From Pedobacter kyungheensis (GTDB lineage Bacteria; Bacteroidota; Bacteroidia; Sphingobacteriales; Sphingobacteriaceae), in NCBI RefSeq assembly GCF_000812965.1, contig NZ_JSYN01000018.1, positions 1 through 64,000 on the forward strand: a DNA stretch of 64,000 nucleotides, given 5' to 3'. This document shows, one piece after another, positions 9,167-18,400 of this stretch. Under the pieces are notes generated by a model. The model had not been told where the DNA came from, did not search any database, and worked only from the letters and a program-made list of their open reading frames with translations. Position 1 is the first letter of the stretch. Every line of letters begins with the position of its first letter. A program made the position numbers and the translations under genes.

Positions 9167-9570
9167 TAAAACCCATTTATTCTTCCAATAACGTACAAGG
9201 AAAAAGAAAAATTGATCAACAATATAAAAATAATTAACGCTACCCTAAAAGTTCCTTTTGAATTCTGCTCTTTAGACAGGCCTTCAAATTTCTTAAAATA
9301 CTTTTTCCACGTTTGATCATGCACAAATGCAAAATAGTTTATCAAAATAATGCAAATCAATGGTATCAGTTCCTGAAAAGAAAAAAAATCGACATAGTAT
9401 CCTCTGTGAAAAAATTTGTAATATATTTTAAAGGAAGCCCATGTAGATAATTCTAAAAAAATAATGGCCAAAGTCGCCGTTAGATCACTCGGGAATACTG
9501 ATGGTGACCATTCCCCAAATTTGTAAAACTTATAAAACAAGTAATAATAAGCCTTTTTTATTTTCATCAT
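9163..9570 (-). CDS. Small membrane protein, putative toxin-immunity protein (MMKIKK family, copy 2)
   Basis: The 135-residue product begins MMKIKKAYYYLFYKFYKFGEW and has three or four hydrophobic segments. Its paralogue at 10582-10992 shares this N-terminus almost exactly, and the two differ increasingly toward the C-terminus. It lies downstream of a hydrophobic RHS tip remnant (9617-9790), the position where RHS immunity genes sit. Immunity to a membrane-acting toxin tip is therefore plausible, but the family is not one I can name. The N-terminal pattern also resembles the 13531-13911 protein (MNIVKIIFFHIYNSYYND). The base composition is AT-rich compared with flanking core genes. Confidence 0.65.
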   Translation of the reverse strand: MMKIKKAYYYLFYKFYKFGEWSPSVFPSDLTATLAIIFLELSTWASFKIYYKFFHRGYYVDFFSFQELIPLICIILINYFAFVHDQTWKKYFKKFEGLSKEQNSKGTFRVALIIFILLINFSFSLYVIGRINGFY

Positions 9571-9616
9571 AATTCGTGCTTAAGATTGTCAGTGAACATG
9601 CCACATCAAATCCTTT

Positions 9617-9790
9617 TCATGTGCCTTGGTAGTCTCTTGCCCTTCCTTTAGCATAAGCACCTACTACAAAATATACCACGGAGAGCCCCGCGCCAACTGG
9701 CCCACCATAAATCCCTACTAATGTCATCATTCCATCTGCTGCAAATTTAGCTGGATGTACTTTCCCATTAATCATATCACCATCGCCTAC
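9617..9790 (-). pseudogene. Orphan RHS C-terminal tip remnant
   Basis: Too short for ordinary gene calling, this frame encodes VGDGDMINGKVHPAKFAADG followed by a glycine-rich hydrophobic stretch (GIYGGPVGAGLSVVYFVVGA) and stops at 9617. An in-frame TGA lies just upstream of VGDGDM. GDG.I.G..HPAK...D followed by a GG-rich helix is a pattern I associate with the last part of Bacteroidota RHS tips. It precedes the immunity-like gene at 9163-9570, and a parallel fragment (11074-11130, PIGAGVSVTYF) precedes the paralogous gene at 10582-10992. Confidence 0.55.
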
Positions 9791-9890
9791 TCACTATTTG
9801 CTCACCATTTTTTTGCCACTATTTGACTGTAATTGACTAGTATAAAGATAAGTATTAATACTATTTGATACAGTTTACTTATCAGTTTTG
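9773..9890. repeat. Repeat shared with 8749-8828
   Basis: Both copies contain ATATCACCATCGCCT, CACTATTTGACTGTAATTGA and AGTATTAATACTATTTGATACA in order. The 9773 copy has two small insertions. This supports duplication of a cassette inside the island. The rest of 9891-9996 shows nothing identifiable. Confidence 0.7.
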
Positions 9891-9996
9891 TAGAGACATT
9901 TTTGCAATATTACCTACCTATTTTCGCTCATAGTTGTCTGCCCTGAATTTAATTTTACACAAGATATATCAAAATAAAAAACTATTAATACAAATG

Positions 9997-10389
9997 CTAA
10001 AACTTAATAATTACAACAACTAAAAAAAGTAAAAAAACCACAATCAAAGTTGAAAACACAATCTGCTTTGCTTTAGGCATTTTAGTATAAACATTTAACT
10101 GCACTTCATCATTAACTAATTCTTTAAGAAATTTAGATAAAAAATAATGCAGAGAAAAAACGGCAATTAGAATAATAAAATAAACTGGGCTATATCGCTT
10201 AATAACAGGCAGTACGTTTCTCCAAGAAGGAAAACATTTAAACGCAAATATAAGCACGGTAAATACGAGAAAGACTAGTTCAACTAGAATTAAGTTTAAT
10301 GCCCTGGTAATCGAAAAGTTTTTATCAATATTTCTTCCCATAAAAAAGCTGTAATAATTTAGAAAATAAAATTTAAATAGACGCTTCAT
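9997..10389 (-). CDS. Hypothetical membrane protein, putative immunity protein
   Basis: From the start at 10389 (MKRLFKFYFLNYYSFFMG) the product is 130 residues with three predicted membrane segments (ALNLILVELVFLVFTVLIFAF, YFIILIAVFSLHYFL, and a C-terminal QIVFSTLIVVFLLFLVVVII). The frame extends to 10509, but residues upstream of MKRL look non-hydrophobic and uncharacteristic. It lies between two MMKIKK-family genes in the displaced-cassette zone. I do not recognise the family; the size, topology and context match RHS immunity proteins for membrane-active toxins. Confidence 0.5.
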   Translation of the reverse strand: MKRLFKFYFLNYYSFFMGRNIDKNFSITRALNLILVELVFLVFTVLIFAFKCFPSWRNVLPVIKRYSPVYFIILIAVFSLHYFLSKFLKELVNDEVQLNVYTKMPKAKQIVFSTLIVVFLLFLVVVIIKF

Positions 10390-10581
10390 CTTAGTATATC
10401 TTATATGTTTTTCCGACAGCTTTATCAAGCCTATAAATTCCAAGCTAAACGAAGAGTCAACATCATCTATGTAGCTTGCTACCCATTGCATAATATACAA
10501 CCGTAACAAACTATAAAGTGACAGCGCTACAAATTCATAAGATTCTTATCGCCCATGAGGAAATTCAACCTAAATTTATCT

Positions 10582-10992
10582 TTATTCTATTCCAGTAATT
10601 TTTCCCATGATATGAAAGGCAAGTGCAAGATTACCAAAAACAAATGCAACAAATAGGATTACAGCCCATGTACCTATTAAGTTTTTATGTTCGGGCCATT
10701 TATCAAACTTTTGAACATAAGTTTTCCAACTTTTATTATTTAAAAATGCGTAATAATTTACAATTACAACACCGGAAAGTGGTATCAAGGTTTGCAAGGA
10801 ACTGAAAACAAAAGTATCATTTCTATCAAAAAATTCGATATAATAAAATTTTAAGGAGATTAATAACAATATTTCAAGGCAAGCGATTGCAAAAGTCGCA
10901 GTAAAATCACTCGGTAAAACTGATGGAGACCATTCCCCAAATTTGTAAAACTTATAAAACAAGTAATAATAAGCCTTTTTTATTTTCATCAT
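10582..10992 (-). CDS. Small membrane protein, putative toxin-immunity protein (MMKIKK family, copy 1)
   Basis: The 136-residue paralogue of the 9163-9570 product has an identical MMKIKKAYYYLFYKFYKFGE start and then diverges (three hydrophobic segments, the last VILFVAFVFGNLALAFHIMG). The upstream intergenic DNA (10993-11040) also matches that of the other copy (9571-9620), so the duplicated unit includes the preceding tip fragment. The duplicate with a divergent C-terminal half suggests either selection for different toxin partners or decay. Confidence 0.65.
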   Translation of the reverse strand: MMKIKKAYYYLFYKFYKFGEWSPSVLPSDFTATFAIACLEILLLISLKFYYIEFFDRNDTFVFSSLQTLIPLSGVVIVNYYAFLNNKSWKTYVQKFDKWPEHKNLIGTWAVILFVAFVFGNLALAFHIMGKITGIE

Positions 10993-11073
10993 AATTCGCG
11001 CTTAAGATTGTCAGTGAACATGCCACATAAGATCATTTGCATGTGATTTATATTACCGCTGAAGTATCATACC

Positions 11074-11130
11074 TCATCTTGCCGAGAAATAAGTGACACT
11101 GACACCTGCGCCAATCGGCACTAAAAAACG
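11074..11130 (-). pseudogene. Short RHS tip remnant
   Basis: The minus-strand frame TIRFLVPIGAGVSVTYFSAR then stop aligns with PVGAGLSVVYF of the remnant at 9617-9790 and sits in the same place before an MMKIKK-family gene. Only the last 18-20 residues remain. Confidence 0.45.
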
Positions 11131-11146
11131 AATTGTTCAAAACGAC

Positions 11147-11557
11147 TCAAGATATTCCATAAATAAGTCTTCTTAAAAATAAAACACCACACCCAATTAT
11201 GATAAAGGACCCAAAAAAACAACAAAAAAACAAAACTGTATTTTTCCCTTCACTAAATGGATATTTGCCAATTCTTTCCCTCATTGCTTTCCTAAATACT
11301 TTTCTGTACTTCCGCCGTACCACAATAAAAACAAGCAACCATAATAAACATACTAAAGCAATAACTAACGGCGCTCCATAATTGATTGCCTTTAACTTAA
11401 TTAGAAACATAAAAATTATAGAAAAAAGAAACAAGACTATGTTTGCAATCATAACTGAAACGATGTTAAAAGTCCGAAGTACAATATTTTTTGGACTGAA
11501 CCTTTTCATACGTGTTAAAAACCGATAGGTTACAAACATTAAAAAATCTAATATCAT
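11147..11557 (-). CDS. Hypothetical membrane protein, putative immunity protein
   Basis: The 136-residue, strongly hydrophobic and basic product has two central membrane helices (VMIANIVLFLFSIIFMFLI, PLVIALVCLLWLLVFIV), a basic loop (RRKYRKVFRKAMRERIGKYP), then a C-terminal helix (VLFFCCFFGSFIIIGCGVLF). It starts 12 bases after the stop of the tip-like frame at 11570-11848, the spacing expected of a toxin-immunity pair. The family is unknown to me. Confidence 0.6.
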   Translation of the reverse strand: MILDFLMFVTYRFLTRMKRFSPKNIVLRTFNIVSVMIANIVLFLFSIIFMFLIKLKAINYGAPLVIALVCLLWLLVFIVVRRKYRKVFRKAMRERIGKYPFSEGKNTVLFFCCFFGSFIIIGCGVLFLRRLIYGIS

Positions 11558-11569
11558 TTGTTTATATCT

Positions 11570-11848
11570 TTACTTGTCAAAAATATTCTGCTCAATGGAC
11601 TTTCCATTATAAAGCCAGGATCCTAGTTCCAATGCACCATATCCTAGTGTTATACCTGCTGTTACCGGATTAATAAACATCATTGCAGCAGCAAATACAC
11701 CAGTTCCAGCCCAAAAACCAACATGATCGCCAGTTGTAAGGTGCTCTTTCGAACTAAAAGCTTTATTAAGATAAACACCCGTGTTTAGCACTTGACCTGC
11801 AGCTCCTAAGTATTTCCCGGCAGTCTTAACATAACCGAGGGTTTTCAT
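11570..11848 (-). pseudogene. Orphan RHS C-terminal tip fragment (hydrophobic type)
   Basis: From MKTLGYVKTAGKYLGAAGQV the frame encodes about 92 residues of alanine/glycine-rich helices (VGFWAGTGVFAAAMMFINPV, TAGITLGYGALELGSWLYNG). This matches the GKYLGAAG...NPVTAG...GYG terminal layout of many Bacteroidota RHS tips and resembles the end of the displaced tip at 13913. It has no RHS core, signal peptide or linker. I therefore read it as the broken 3' end of a former RHS gene rather than a standalone gene. The frame is open to 11974, but the extra N-terminal residues look non-coding. The immunity-like gene at 11147-11557 follows. Confidence 0.5.
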
Positions 11849-12038
11849 TGTCTCTTGAGTATTGATCAATTGAAAGCAGAGCCGTCGTGTTCGATTGCTG
11901 TAGTATAAGCTTTTTGACAATGGGCATTGTACAAAATGAATTGATAAATTCCTTTTTATCATGTTGTGTTGCACTAGACAACATGATGCCTATAGGCCAA
12001 AACATTAAAAAATGTAACAGGGGTTATATATGGATAGC

Positions 12039-12632
12039 CTAGTCAACATCTTTAATAATTGTGCATCTAATTTTTAATCTATTAATAGAACTTATGATTT
12101 CTGCCGGCAATGATTGGTCATAGGAAATTTCTTTTAGATATTTAAACTTTTTAATGTTCACTAACAATGTTTTATTGTCAGTATATTTAACATGCTCTAA
12201 AATTATATGATGAATTGGGAGATCTATCAAATACTCTAAACCCTCTAATTTTACATATCGAAATCTGATCTCTTCCAATGTCTTGAATTTAGATAACCAA
12301 ACAGGTATCGCGTAGTATTCTGGTTTTTGCATTAAATTAGCACGAAATGTAGGCTGGAAGACAAGTTCTTTAATCATATATATATGCTTCCTTAACTCAA
12401 AGGGCAGATCCCCATCATAAAAGTCGGGAGTTGCGAATAATAAGTGAGGAGAATTGCTGATTCCTATAACCGAACATTTCGGGCTTATAAACAACATTTT
12501 TCCTTTTCCTTTAGGATGATTTAAATCAGCACGAATAGTATTCCCTTCTTTAAGAATAGATCTCGGAATACTATCTTTTTTTGGTTCTTGCATATAGCAA
12601 TATAACGAAAATGTAATTAGTAAACTTAACAA
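12039..12632 (-). CDS. Hypothetical lipoprotein-like, leucine-rich-repeat-like protein
   Basis: The 197-residue product uses a TTG start (LLSLLITFSLYC) that gives a short lipoprotein-type signal ending in Cys. The C-terminal half has LRR-like spacing (WLSKFKTLEEIRFRYVKLEG, LEYLIDLPIHHIILEHV, LVNIKKFKYLKEISYD). It lies alone between two displaced-cassette groups. Small LRR-like proteins occur among candidate immunity proteins in toxin islands, but nothing in the sequence proves that role here. Alternatively it is a host gene carried within the island. Confidence 0.5.
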   Translation of the reverse strand: MLSLLITFSLYCYMQEPKKDSIPRSILKEGNTIRADLNHPKGKGKMLFISPKCSVIGISNSPHLLFATPDFYDGDLPFELRKHIYMIKELVFQPTFRANLMQKPEYYAIPVWLSKFKTLEEIRFRYVKLEGLEYLIDLPIHHIILEHVKYTDNKTLLVNIKKFKYLKEISYDQSLPAEIISSINRLKIRCTIIKDVD

Positions 12633-12812
12633 AACAATTGGGCATTGCTTTAACTACAGTTGAGAGGGAAAGGAACAATTTAGGCTGCCTCCCGGCAATC
12701 GAATTTGCGTACAGTTTTGGTCCGAAACGGACTGTACAGTTTCATTGAAATACACATTTTAACAAGTGACACGAGTGCTTCATCCAGCCGAAGTCATAAT
12801 TTGGAAGATAAC

Positions 12813-13556
12813 TTATTCTGCCAATAGTAATAACTGCATAGAACTAGGGGAAATCAGAACTATTTTACTTTCATCAAATTGCTTTATATAATATAAAGTA
12901 GGGAATTTACCATCAATCAAAAAAACGCAAAACAGATTATTATCATAATGATCAACATAGTAAGTTCCAAAATATTTTTTCCCTCCAATAAATTCTATCA
13001 TTTCCCTACCAATAACCCCATTCATTGCCATTTCTTCCTTATTCGTAAAAAGTAATTCACTCTCACCATAGCTCCATTTTTTGTCCTTAAAATTTTTAAT
13101 AAATTTATTCGCATCAAGAATCGCGGATACATGAAAAATAGGGTAATACGTATATTGAATGCCATCTAACTCTATTAGTAGTTTATTTTCAGTTAGTTCA
13201 ATTATTTTTAGAATAAGATTTTTTCCTATTTTTAATTCCTCGTTTGTTATAACATAAGGATGTACAGATTCACTTTTATTTCCAATATTTCTAGTAAGAG
13301 CAAAATTTTGTTTTTTCTCAAAATCTAAAAATGTTGGCAATAAAGTAACCTTCCAAGGTGAACTAAATTTACTTTCAAGAACCCATTTTTTCTCAATCAT
13401 TCTGTTTACTGAAATTTGCTTGTTATTAGCTTTCCCTACAAAAGTTAATAAAATAAAAACGTAAGCGATAAAAATGAGTTTCAAATTGGAATTAATTAAT
13501 AAAATGAAAGAGCAATAACTATAATCGCGTTTATTTTTGGTTAAATATGTATGCAT
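12813..13556 (-). CDS. Hypothetical exported protein, putative immunity partner
   Basis: The roughly 247-residue product has a hydrophobic signal-like segment (LIFIAYVFILLTFVGKA) 20-30 residues from the start, then a beta-rich body with two similar halves (SRMIEKKWVLESKF... and KDKKWSYGESELLF...). The tandem 'KKW' openings hint at a duplicated lipocalin-like module, but I cannot name the family. Its first codons overlap the preceding membrane-protein gene by about 26 bases, implying translational coupling. A truncated paralogue lies at 8945-9166 next to another small membrane protein, so the gene pair was probably duplicated as a unit. Confidence 0.6.
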   Translation of the reverse strand: MHTYLTKNKRDYSYCSFILLINSNLKLIFIAYVFILLTFVGKANNKQISVNRMIEKKWVLESKFSSPWKVTLLPTFLDFEKKQNFALTRNIGNKSESVHPYVITNEELKIGKNLILKIIELTENKLLIELDGIQYTYYPIFHVSAILDANKFIKNFKDKKWSYGESELLFTNKEEMAMNGVIGREMIEFIGGKKYFGTYYVDHYDNNLFCVFLIDGKFPTLYYIKQFDESKIVLISPSSMQLLLLAE

Positions 13557-13911
13557 ATAAACCAACAGAAATAAAACCGATCAAAATAATTATCCAACTG
13601 AAACATCTCATAATCTTGGTATCCCATCTACCACCAATCAACTGTGTATAAATTATTTGATATTTTTTTTTAAACAAAATATTATAAAAAAAGTAAATCA
13701 ACAAGACTAGAAAAATTGGATATAATAGAAGAGCTGTTGGCCTTCCTCCCGTAACTAAATTAACTATTACACAAACGAAGGTAACAATTAGACAAGCCAG
13801 TGAGCATGCTGTAATTGCAAAAGCAGTCCAATGAGGAACATCGTTTCGATAACTACCGTCATTGTAATAGGAATTGTATATATGAAAAAAAATTATTTTT
13901 ACAATATTCAT
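13531..13911 (-). CDS. Small membrane protein, putative immunity protein for the displaced RHS tip
   Basis: From the start at 13911 (MNIVKIIFFHIYNSYYND) the product is 126 residues with three or four hydrophobic helices (AFAITACSLACLIVTFVCVI, ALLLYPIFLVLLIYFFYNIL, CFSWIIILIGFISVGLYAYI). The chosen start lies one base after the stop of the orphan tip (13913), the tight coupling seen for toxin-immunity pairs. A longer frame begins at 13938 inside the tip. The N-terminal pattern resembles that of the MMKIKK-family proteins in the same island. Confidence 0.6.
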   Translation of the reverse strand: MNIVKIIFFHIYNSYYNDGSYRNDVPHWTAFAITACSLACLIVTFVCVIVNLVTGGRPTALLLYPIFLVLLIYFFYNILFKKKYQIIYTQLIGGRWDTKIMRCFSWIIILIGFISVGLYAYIFNQK

Positions 13912-13912
13912 A

Positions 13913-14938
13913 TTAATTTGTTTTTTCATTAAACACATAATTTAATGCTTTTTCAGTTACCCCAGTTGCATTTAAAACTCCCAATGTTAAAGAAACTCCA
14001 AGTCCAATTGGATTACTTTTTAAAAATAGTGAAGCTACATTTATGCCTACTTTAGCTAAATTGGTATAACTAAAATCTTCAGACATGAGCTCCACTACAG
14101 AAGTTACTACACTCGTAATTCCTAAAACTTTTCCTGCCGCACCAAGTATATTGTTTACCTTAGAAACATTTTGGAAACTTCTTGAAAATGCAGCTACATA
14201 CGCTCGAGCAGCGCTTGTTGCAGCTCTACCTATAACAATCCTCTCTGCAGCAGCTCCATTAATAGCGAGAAATGACTGATACACAGAAATCTTATCACCC
14301 TATTCGCCAATTTTTCCACTTGCCTTAGAAATTAATGATCCAAAATCTATCCAAGACGTATTATTTGTTGATGTTTGTTTCGAGTTACCTGCATAAAATG
14401 TCCTATACTCACCACTCACTCCGTTTTTCTGTATAGAATTGCTATTTGCATCTCTATAGAATGACCCATAGGTGAGATAACCATCTTTATCTGGTTTTAA
14501 TGCCTGGATTCCTGTTCCCTCATAAAAAGCCTGTGAAGCAGAATCTTGTGCCCAACCGTTCATGCCCCAGGTACCATTATTACTCATTGTCTCCGCACCG
14601 CTGGTAAAGCCCTCCAAATTAGAGCCAAATGCACTAAAGCGAGAACTGCTGTTCCAAGATGCCCCATAACTTTTGGTATAAGCAAGTGCAGTATTCCAAA
14701 AATCAGCATATTGCCCGGTAACAGGACCAGCAGCTTTGTCTCCTTAAGGGTCATTAAAGATCAGCGGGCTATTCAGCGCATACTGATAAACCGTCATACT
14801 TTCACTGGCCTCAGCCAATGGGTCGGTTGCGATAAATCTTCCCAATGCCGCATCGTACATCCGGTAAAATGTCTGCTGCAAATCCGGTAAATCGCCAAAA
14901 TCGTTCTGCCATGCACCACCATCATTATACGTTTCTCT
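13913..14938 (-). pseudogene. Displaced RHS C-terminal cassette: end of the RHS core plus toxin tip, with two nonsense codons
   Basis: One continuous minus-strand frame, without frameshift, covers the RHS core end (NDFGDLPDLQQTFYRMYDAA, GRFIATDPLAEASESMTVYQ, YALNSPLIFNDP), then TAA (14744-14746) where the intact gene has the Leu of PLGDK. A tip linker follows (YADFWN, GAETMSNNGTWGMNGW, SFYRDANSNS), then TAG (14300-14302) and an Ala-rich helical terminus (NILGAAGKVLGITSVV, NPIGLGVSLTLGVLNATGV). The frame opens right after TAA at 14939, so no N-terminus remains. It shares 48 identical bases (14865-14912) with the intact RHS gene (16423-16470). This is the expected structure of an RHS tip left behind when a new tip recombined into the conserved core. 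Confidence 0.8.
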
Positions 14939-14941
14939 TTA

Positions 14942-15156
14942 GAAACCATTTTTAGTCTTGAACAAACCATTTTTGATCAATCTGAACTAACCCATCACTT
15001 AATAAATGATTTTCTAATTTAAATCAAACTTAAATATCGCTTCTAATTTGTAGGCTTGGCAGTAAAAATTGTTTAAATATCGAGGAGAATAATCCGACAA
15101 AAGAAGGTTTTGGGGACGGCAGACAATAAAACATAATAGGTATCCAAAAAGAGAAA
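14942..15156. other. Junction between the intact RHS operon and displaced cassettes
   Basis: About 215 AT-rich bases with no coding frame or hairpin that I can support. They probably contain the recombination scar where RHS core homology ends abruptly at 14938. Confidence 0.3.
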
Positions 15157-15417
15157 TTAATTGGAAACTAAATCATTTAACTTTTTTACTACAAGATCCA
15201 CTGAATTTTTCTGTTCGCGGCTAGTAGGATCATAACCAGTATCCAAGTCGTAAGTAAGCAATTTCTCCAGGTAAATGGTTAAAGACTCCTTATCGTTAAT
15301 GTATCTCAATATATGATTGACATATTTACTGTACTCATCCAACGAGGTATTTTCTCCAACATTTAAAGGATCCCAATCCGATAAAATCTGATTAATCGCT
15401 ATAGTTATATTTTTCAT
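15157..15417 (-). CDS. Putative immunity protein of the RHS toxin (DUF1871-like)
   Basis: The 86-residue acidic, helical product begins MKNITIAINQILSDWDPLNV, with EYSKYVNHILRYINDKESL and a short C-terminal helix. The WDP...EY motif and size resemble DUF1871-type small proteins, but the assignment is tentative. The start at 15417 is 8 bases after the RHS toxin stop; the longer start at 15444 would overlap it. Position immediately after a toxin tip is the strongest evidence for an immunity role, and the predicted soluble cytoplasmic location fits a nuclease-like tip. It should bind and neutralise the cognate C-terminal domain. Confidence 0.7.
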   Translation of the reverse strand: MKNITIAINQILSDWDPLNVGENTSLDEYSKYVNHILRYINDKESLTIYLEKLLTYDLDTGYDPTSREQKNSVDLVVKKLNDLVSN

Positions 15418-15425
15418 GTTTTTTC

Positions 15426-18400
15426 TTAAAAAGATCTTAACCAACCTGCTCCATATTTATTTGCTGATCCGGCAGCAGTGCTGAACATAGTAATTACTCT
15501 ATTCTTCTCAGCGTTAACAATAACAGTATTTCCATTGAGCATATATCGCCATTGAGCATTTCCAAATTTACTTCTACCCATAGTTGCTGTTCCTTCCCTG
15601 ACAATTTTTAGAATATCAGGCGATCTAAACCCTCTGGTTATAGCTTGGTCAACCGCGTGAGCAGAGATAGAAGATATTGAACGAGGCGCAGTATTTTCAG
15701 CAGCTGCACTGACTAAACCTACAGTAGCTGCACTAACAGCCCCTTTACTAACAGCTACAATCGCAGCTTTAACCATAAAAACATCAGAAACTGCCAATGC
15801 AGAGTAAGCTGCTGCCTGCCAATATTCGCCATTCTGATAATGGTCAATAGCTGCTCTTCCGTTGCCCCAAATTGGTATCATGCTTTCGACTAAGCCTGGC
15901 TGACCTACTCCCTTTCGTCCAGGAGAACCTTCGTTCGGACTTGTACCAACTTTAAATATTATGCCGTACGCGCTGTTACCATCTACAGTGGTCTTATTTC
16001 CGTTAGCATCTCTGTACCATGCTGTCGTCTGTATAAACCCTTCTTTAATGTCCGTAGTCACATGCGCTCCGTCGCCAACTCTGCGATTGTATTCTTCTGC
16101 AGCTGATACATAATCGGTTGCCCACTTCGAATATAATCCCCACTGTCTATTGGATTGCATATTTTCAGCACCTGCATAAAAAGCTTCCTCAGCTGAGCCA
16201 TAAGTAGACCATCCTGAACTGGCTGAATAATGTCCAGAATAGCCACTTTGCATCTGAGAAATAACATTATTCCAATATGCACTGTAATCTGCCTTATCTC
16301 CCAATGGATCATTAAAAATTAATGGGTTATTTAAAGCATACTGGTAAACTGTCATGCTCTCGCTGGCCTCTGCAATAGGGTCAGCCCCAATAAATCTTCC
16401 TACTGCAGCATCATACATCCTATAAAATGTCTGCTGCAAATCCGGTAAATCGCCAAAATCGTTCTGCCATTCACTCCCGCCGTTATACAGTTTTTTGTTG
16501 GCTGCTGTTGGCGTTACACTTCCGGGCATAGTTAAGCCAAAAGGGTAATAACTGTTCTCCTGCCTTACCACTGCAACACCGCCCTGCTCTTCAAAACTCA
16601 CCCTAACATTGCCCTGCTGGTCTTTAATCATGTACTCGGGCTTTAGGGTGCCGCTGTTGTTACGCACCCGGCCTTCTGCCATACCAAAATAAGCCAATGC
16701 GTTATCTTCGTAAACAAAACCGCCAATATAATCGGTAGTTTTTACCAGGCTGTTGTTATCAAAAGCCTGTTTTCTAATGAGACCTCCCCCTGCATCATAA
16801 GTGTAGGTAACGTACCTTCCAACCGCTGTAGTTACCGTAACCTTATCGGTAAGGTTCAGCACATTGTAATCCAGGTTAATCCCCTTTTTGGCATCACTGG
16901 TCATATTGCCCGATGCATCGTAATCATAACCCGTTCCAGATCCTGTCAGGTTCTTAAAACCAAATACCCCATAAGACCCTCCGCTGCCATCGCTTACATT
17001 ACTTAACCGGTTGCCATCGTAACTATAATTCAGGTCATCTACTGCCGCAATGCTGCCACTTAGCAGGGCATTACGCTGTAAAGTTAATATATTTCCGTTC
17101 AGGTCGTAGCTGATATTTTTTTCATCAAAAGCGCCATTATTATCCCAGCTGCCACCGCCACTGCGCTCAGCATAATTAGCAGCATTTAACCGCAACAGTT
17201 TATCGTAAGTAAACTTATAACTCCGCTCGTTGCCGGTAACTACACCAGCGGCATTTACTTTCCATTTCACCGCAGCAAGTGCCCCGTTAAAATAAGCACT
17301 GTTGCCAATGCCACTATCACTTTGGTTGTAGAGCAGATCCATCCCAAACACATCGTTGCTATCGTCGTTTCTATCATCAACCACCAGGCTACTATTATTA
17401 ATGCTGGTTATCTGCCCCCGTATATTGTAACGGTAGTCTACAGATTGCAGGTAACTTGCTCCCCCGTTTGTACTATGTAGTTTGCGGTCTATGAGCTGAC
17501 CAAGCTCATTGTATTCGTAAGCGCCTGTTCTTATCGGTGTTCCCCCGTTGTACGATTCATCTACTGTCTTTAATCTATCGCGATGATCGTAACTGTATTC
17601 AGTTTGTACAACTGTAGTTACAGCTGCTACCTGCACAACCCGGCTACGCAGTGCTTTACCTGTAAAATCGGCTACAGTAGTACTGAAGCTATTTACAGCT
17701 GTATTAAGCTGGTTATTCCCCTGGCTCTGAATCAACCTGCCCTTTGCATCGTAAAACATAACCGTGGTTAGCCAAATATTGGAAAGACCACTGCCTACAG
17801 TTCTCTTCCTGATCATGGTAGGCAAGCCATTGGTATATGAGCCTTGACCTGCCTCTCCTGCCATACCCTGACCCTGATAGGCATAGTCAGCAGAACCATT
17901 CCCGTCCAAATCATAATCATCGTAATAACCATAGGCTAAAGGCTCTGTATCACTGACCGGGAAACAGTTGTTTGTATAATAACCCAAAGATCCGTTCCCG
18001 TTACGCTCCTCGTAGGTATTGGCATAACTTAGTCCATTTACAAAGCCCTGCATTGAAGCTCTGCTGGTATAGCTGCTATTGTAATAAATTCCCTGTATTA
18101 TAGCTGTATTACGGCTATCATATTTAATGTAGTTCCATTTCTGTTGCGCGCGTAAGTTTGCATCCTGGGCCAGCACTAACCTATCGAAAGGATCGTACAC
18201 CAGATAGCTGGTACCGCCTCCCGGAGCAGTCCGCTCTACAGGCCTTCCCCTTTCATCATAAACATAAATAAAAAGCAACTTTTGAACATCCGGTTGCTGA
18301 AGGCTATAGTTGCCATAGCTGCCCATCAGGGCAACAGCTTTTGGTGGTACAATGAAAACCAACTGGCCTAAATCATCATATACATAATAGGTTTCAAGCC

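Noticed and set aside
15426-15750. EndoU or colicin-D identity for the RHS tip
   Set aside because: The H..A..RG...I...G...ITMF pattern fits DUF4258 better, and the EndoU His-His-Lys arrangement is not apparent.
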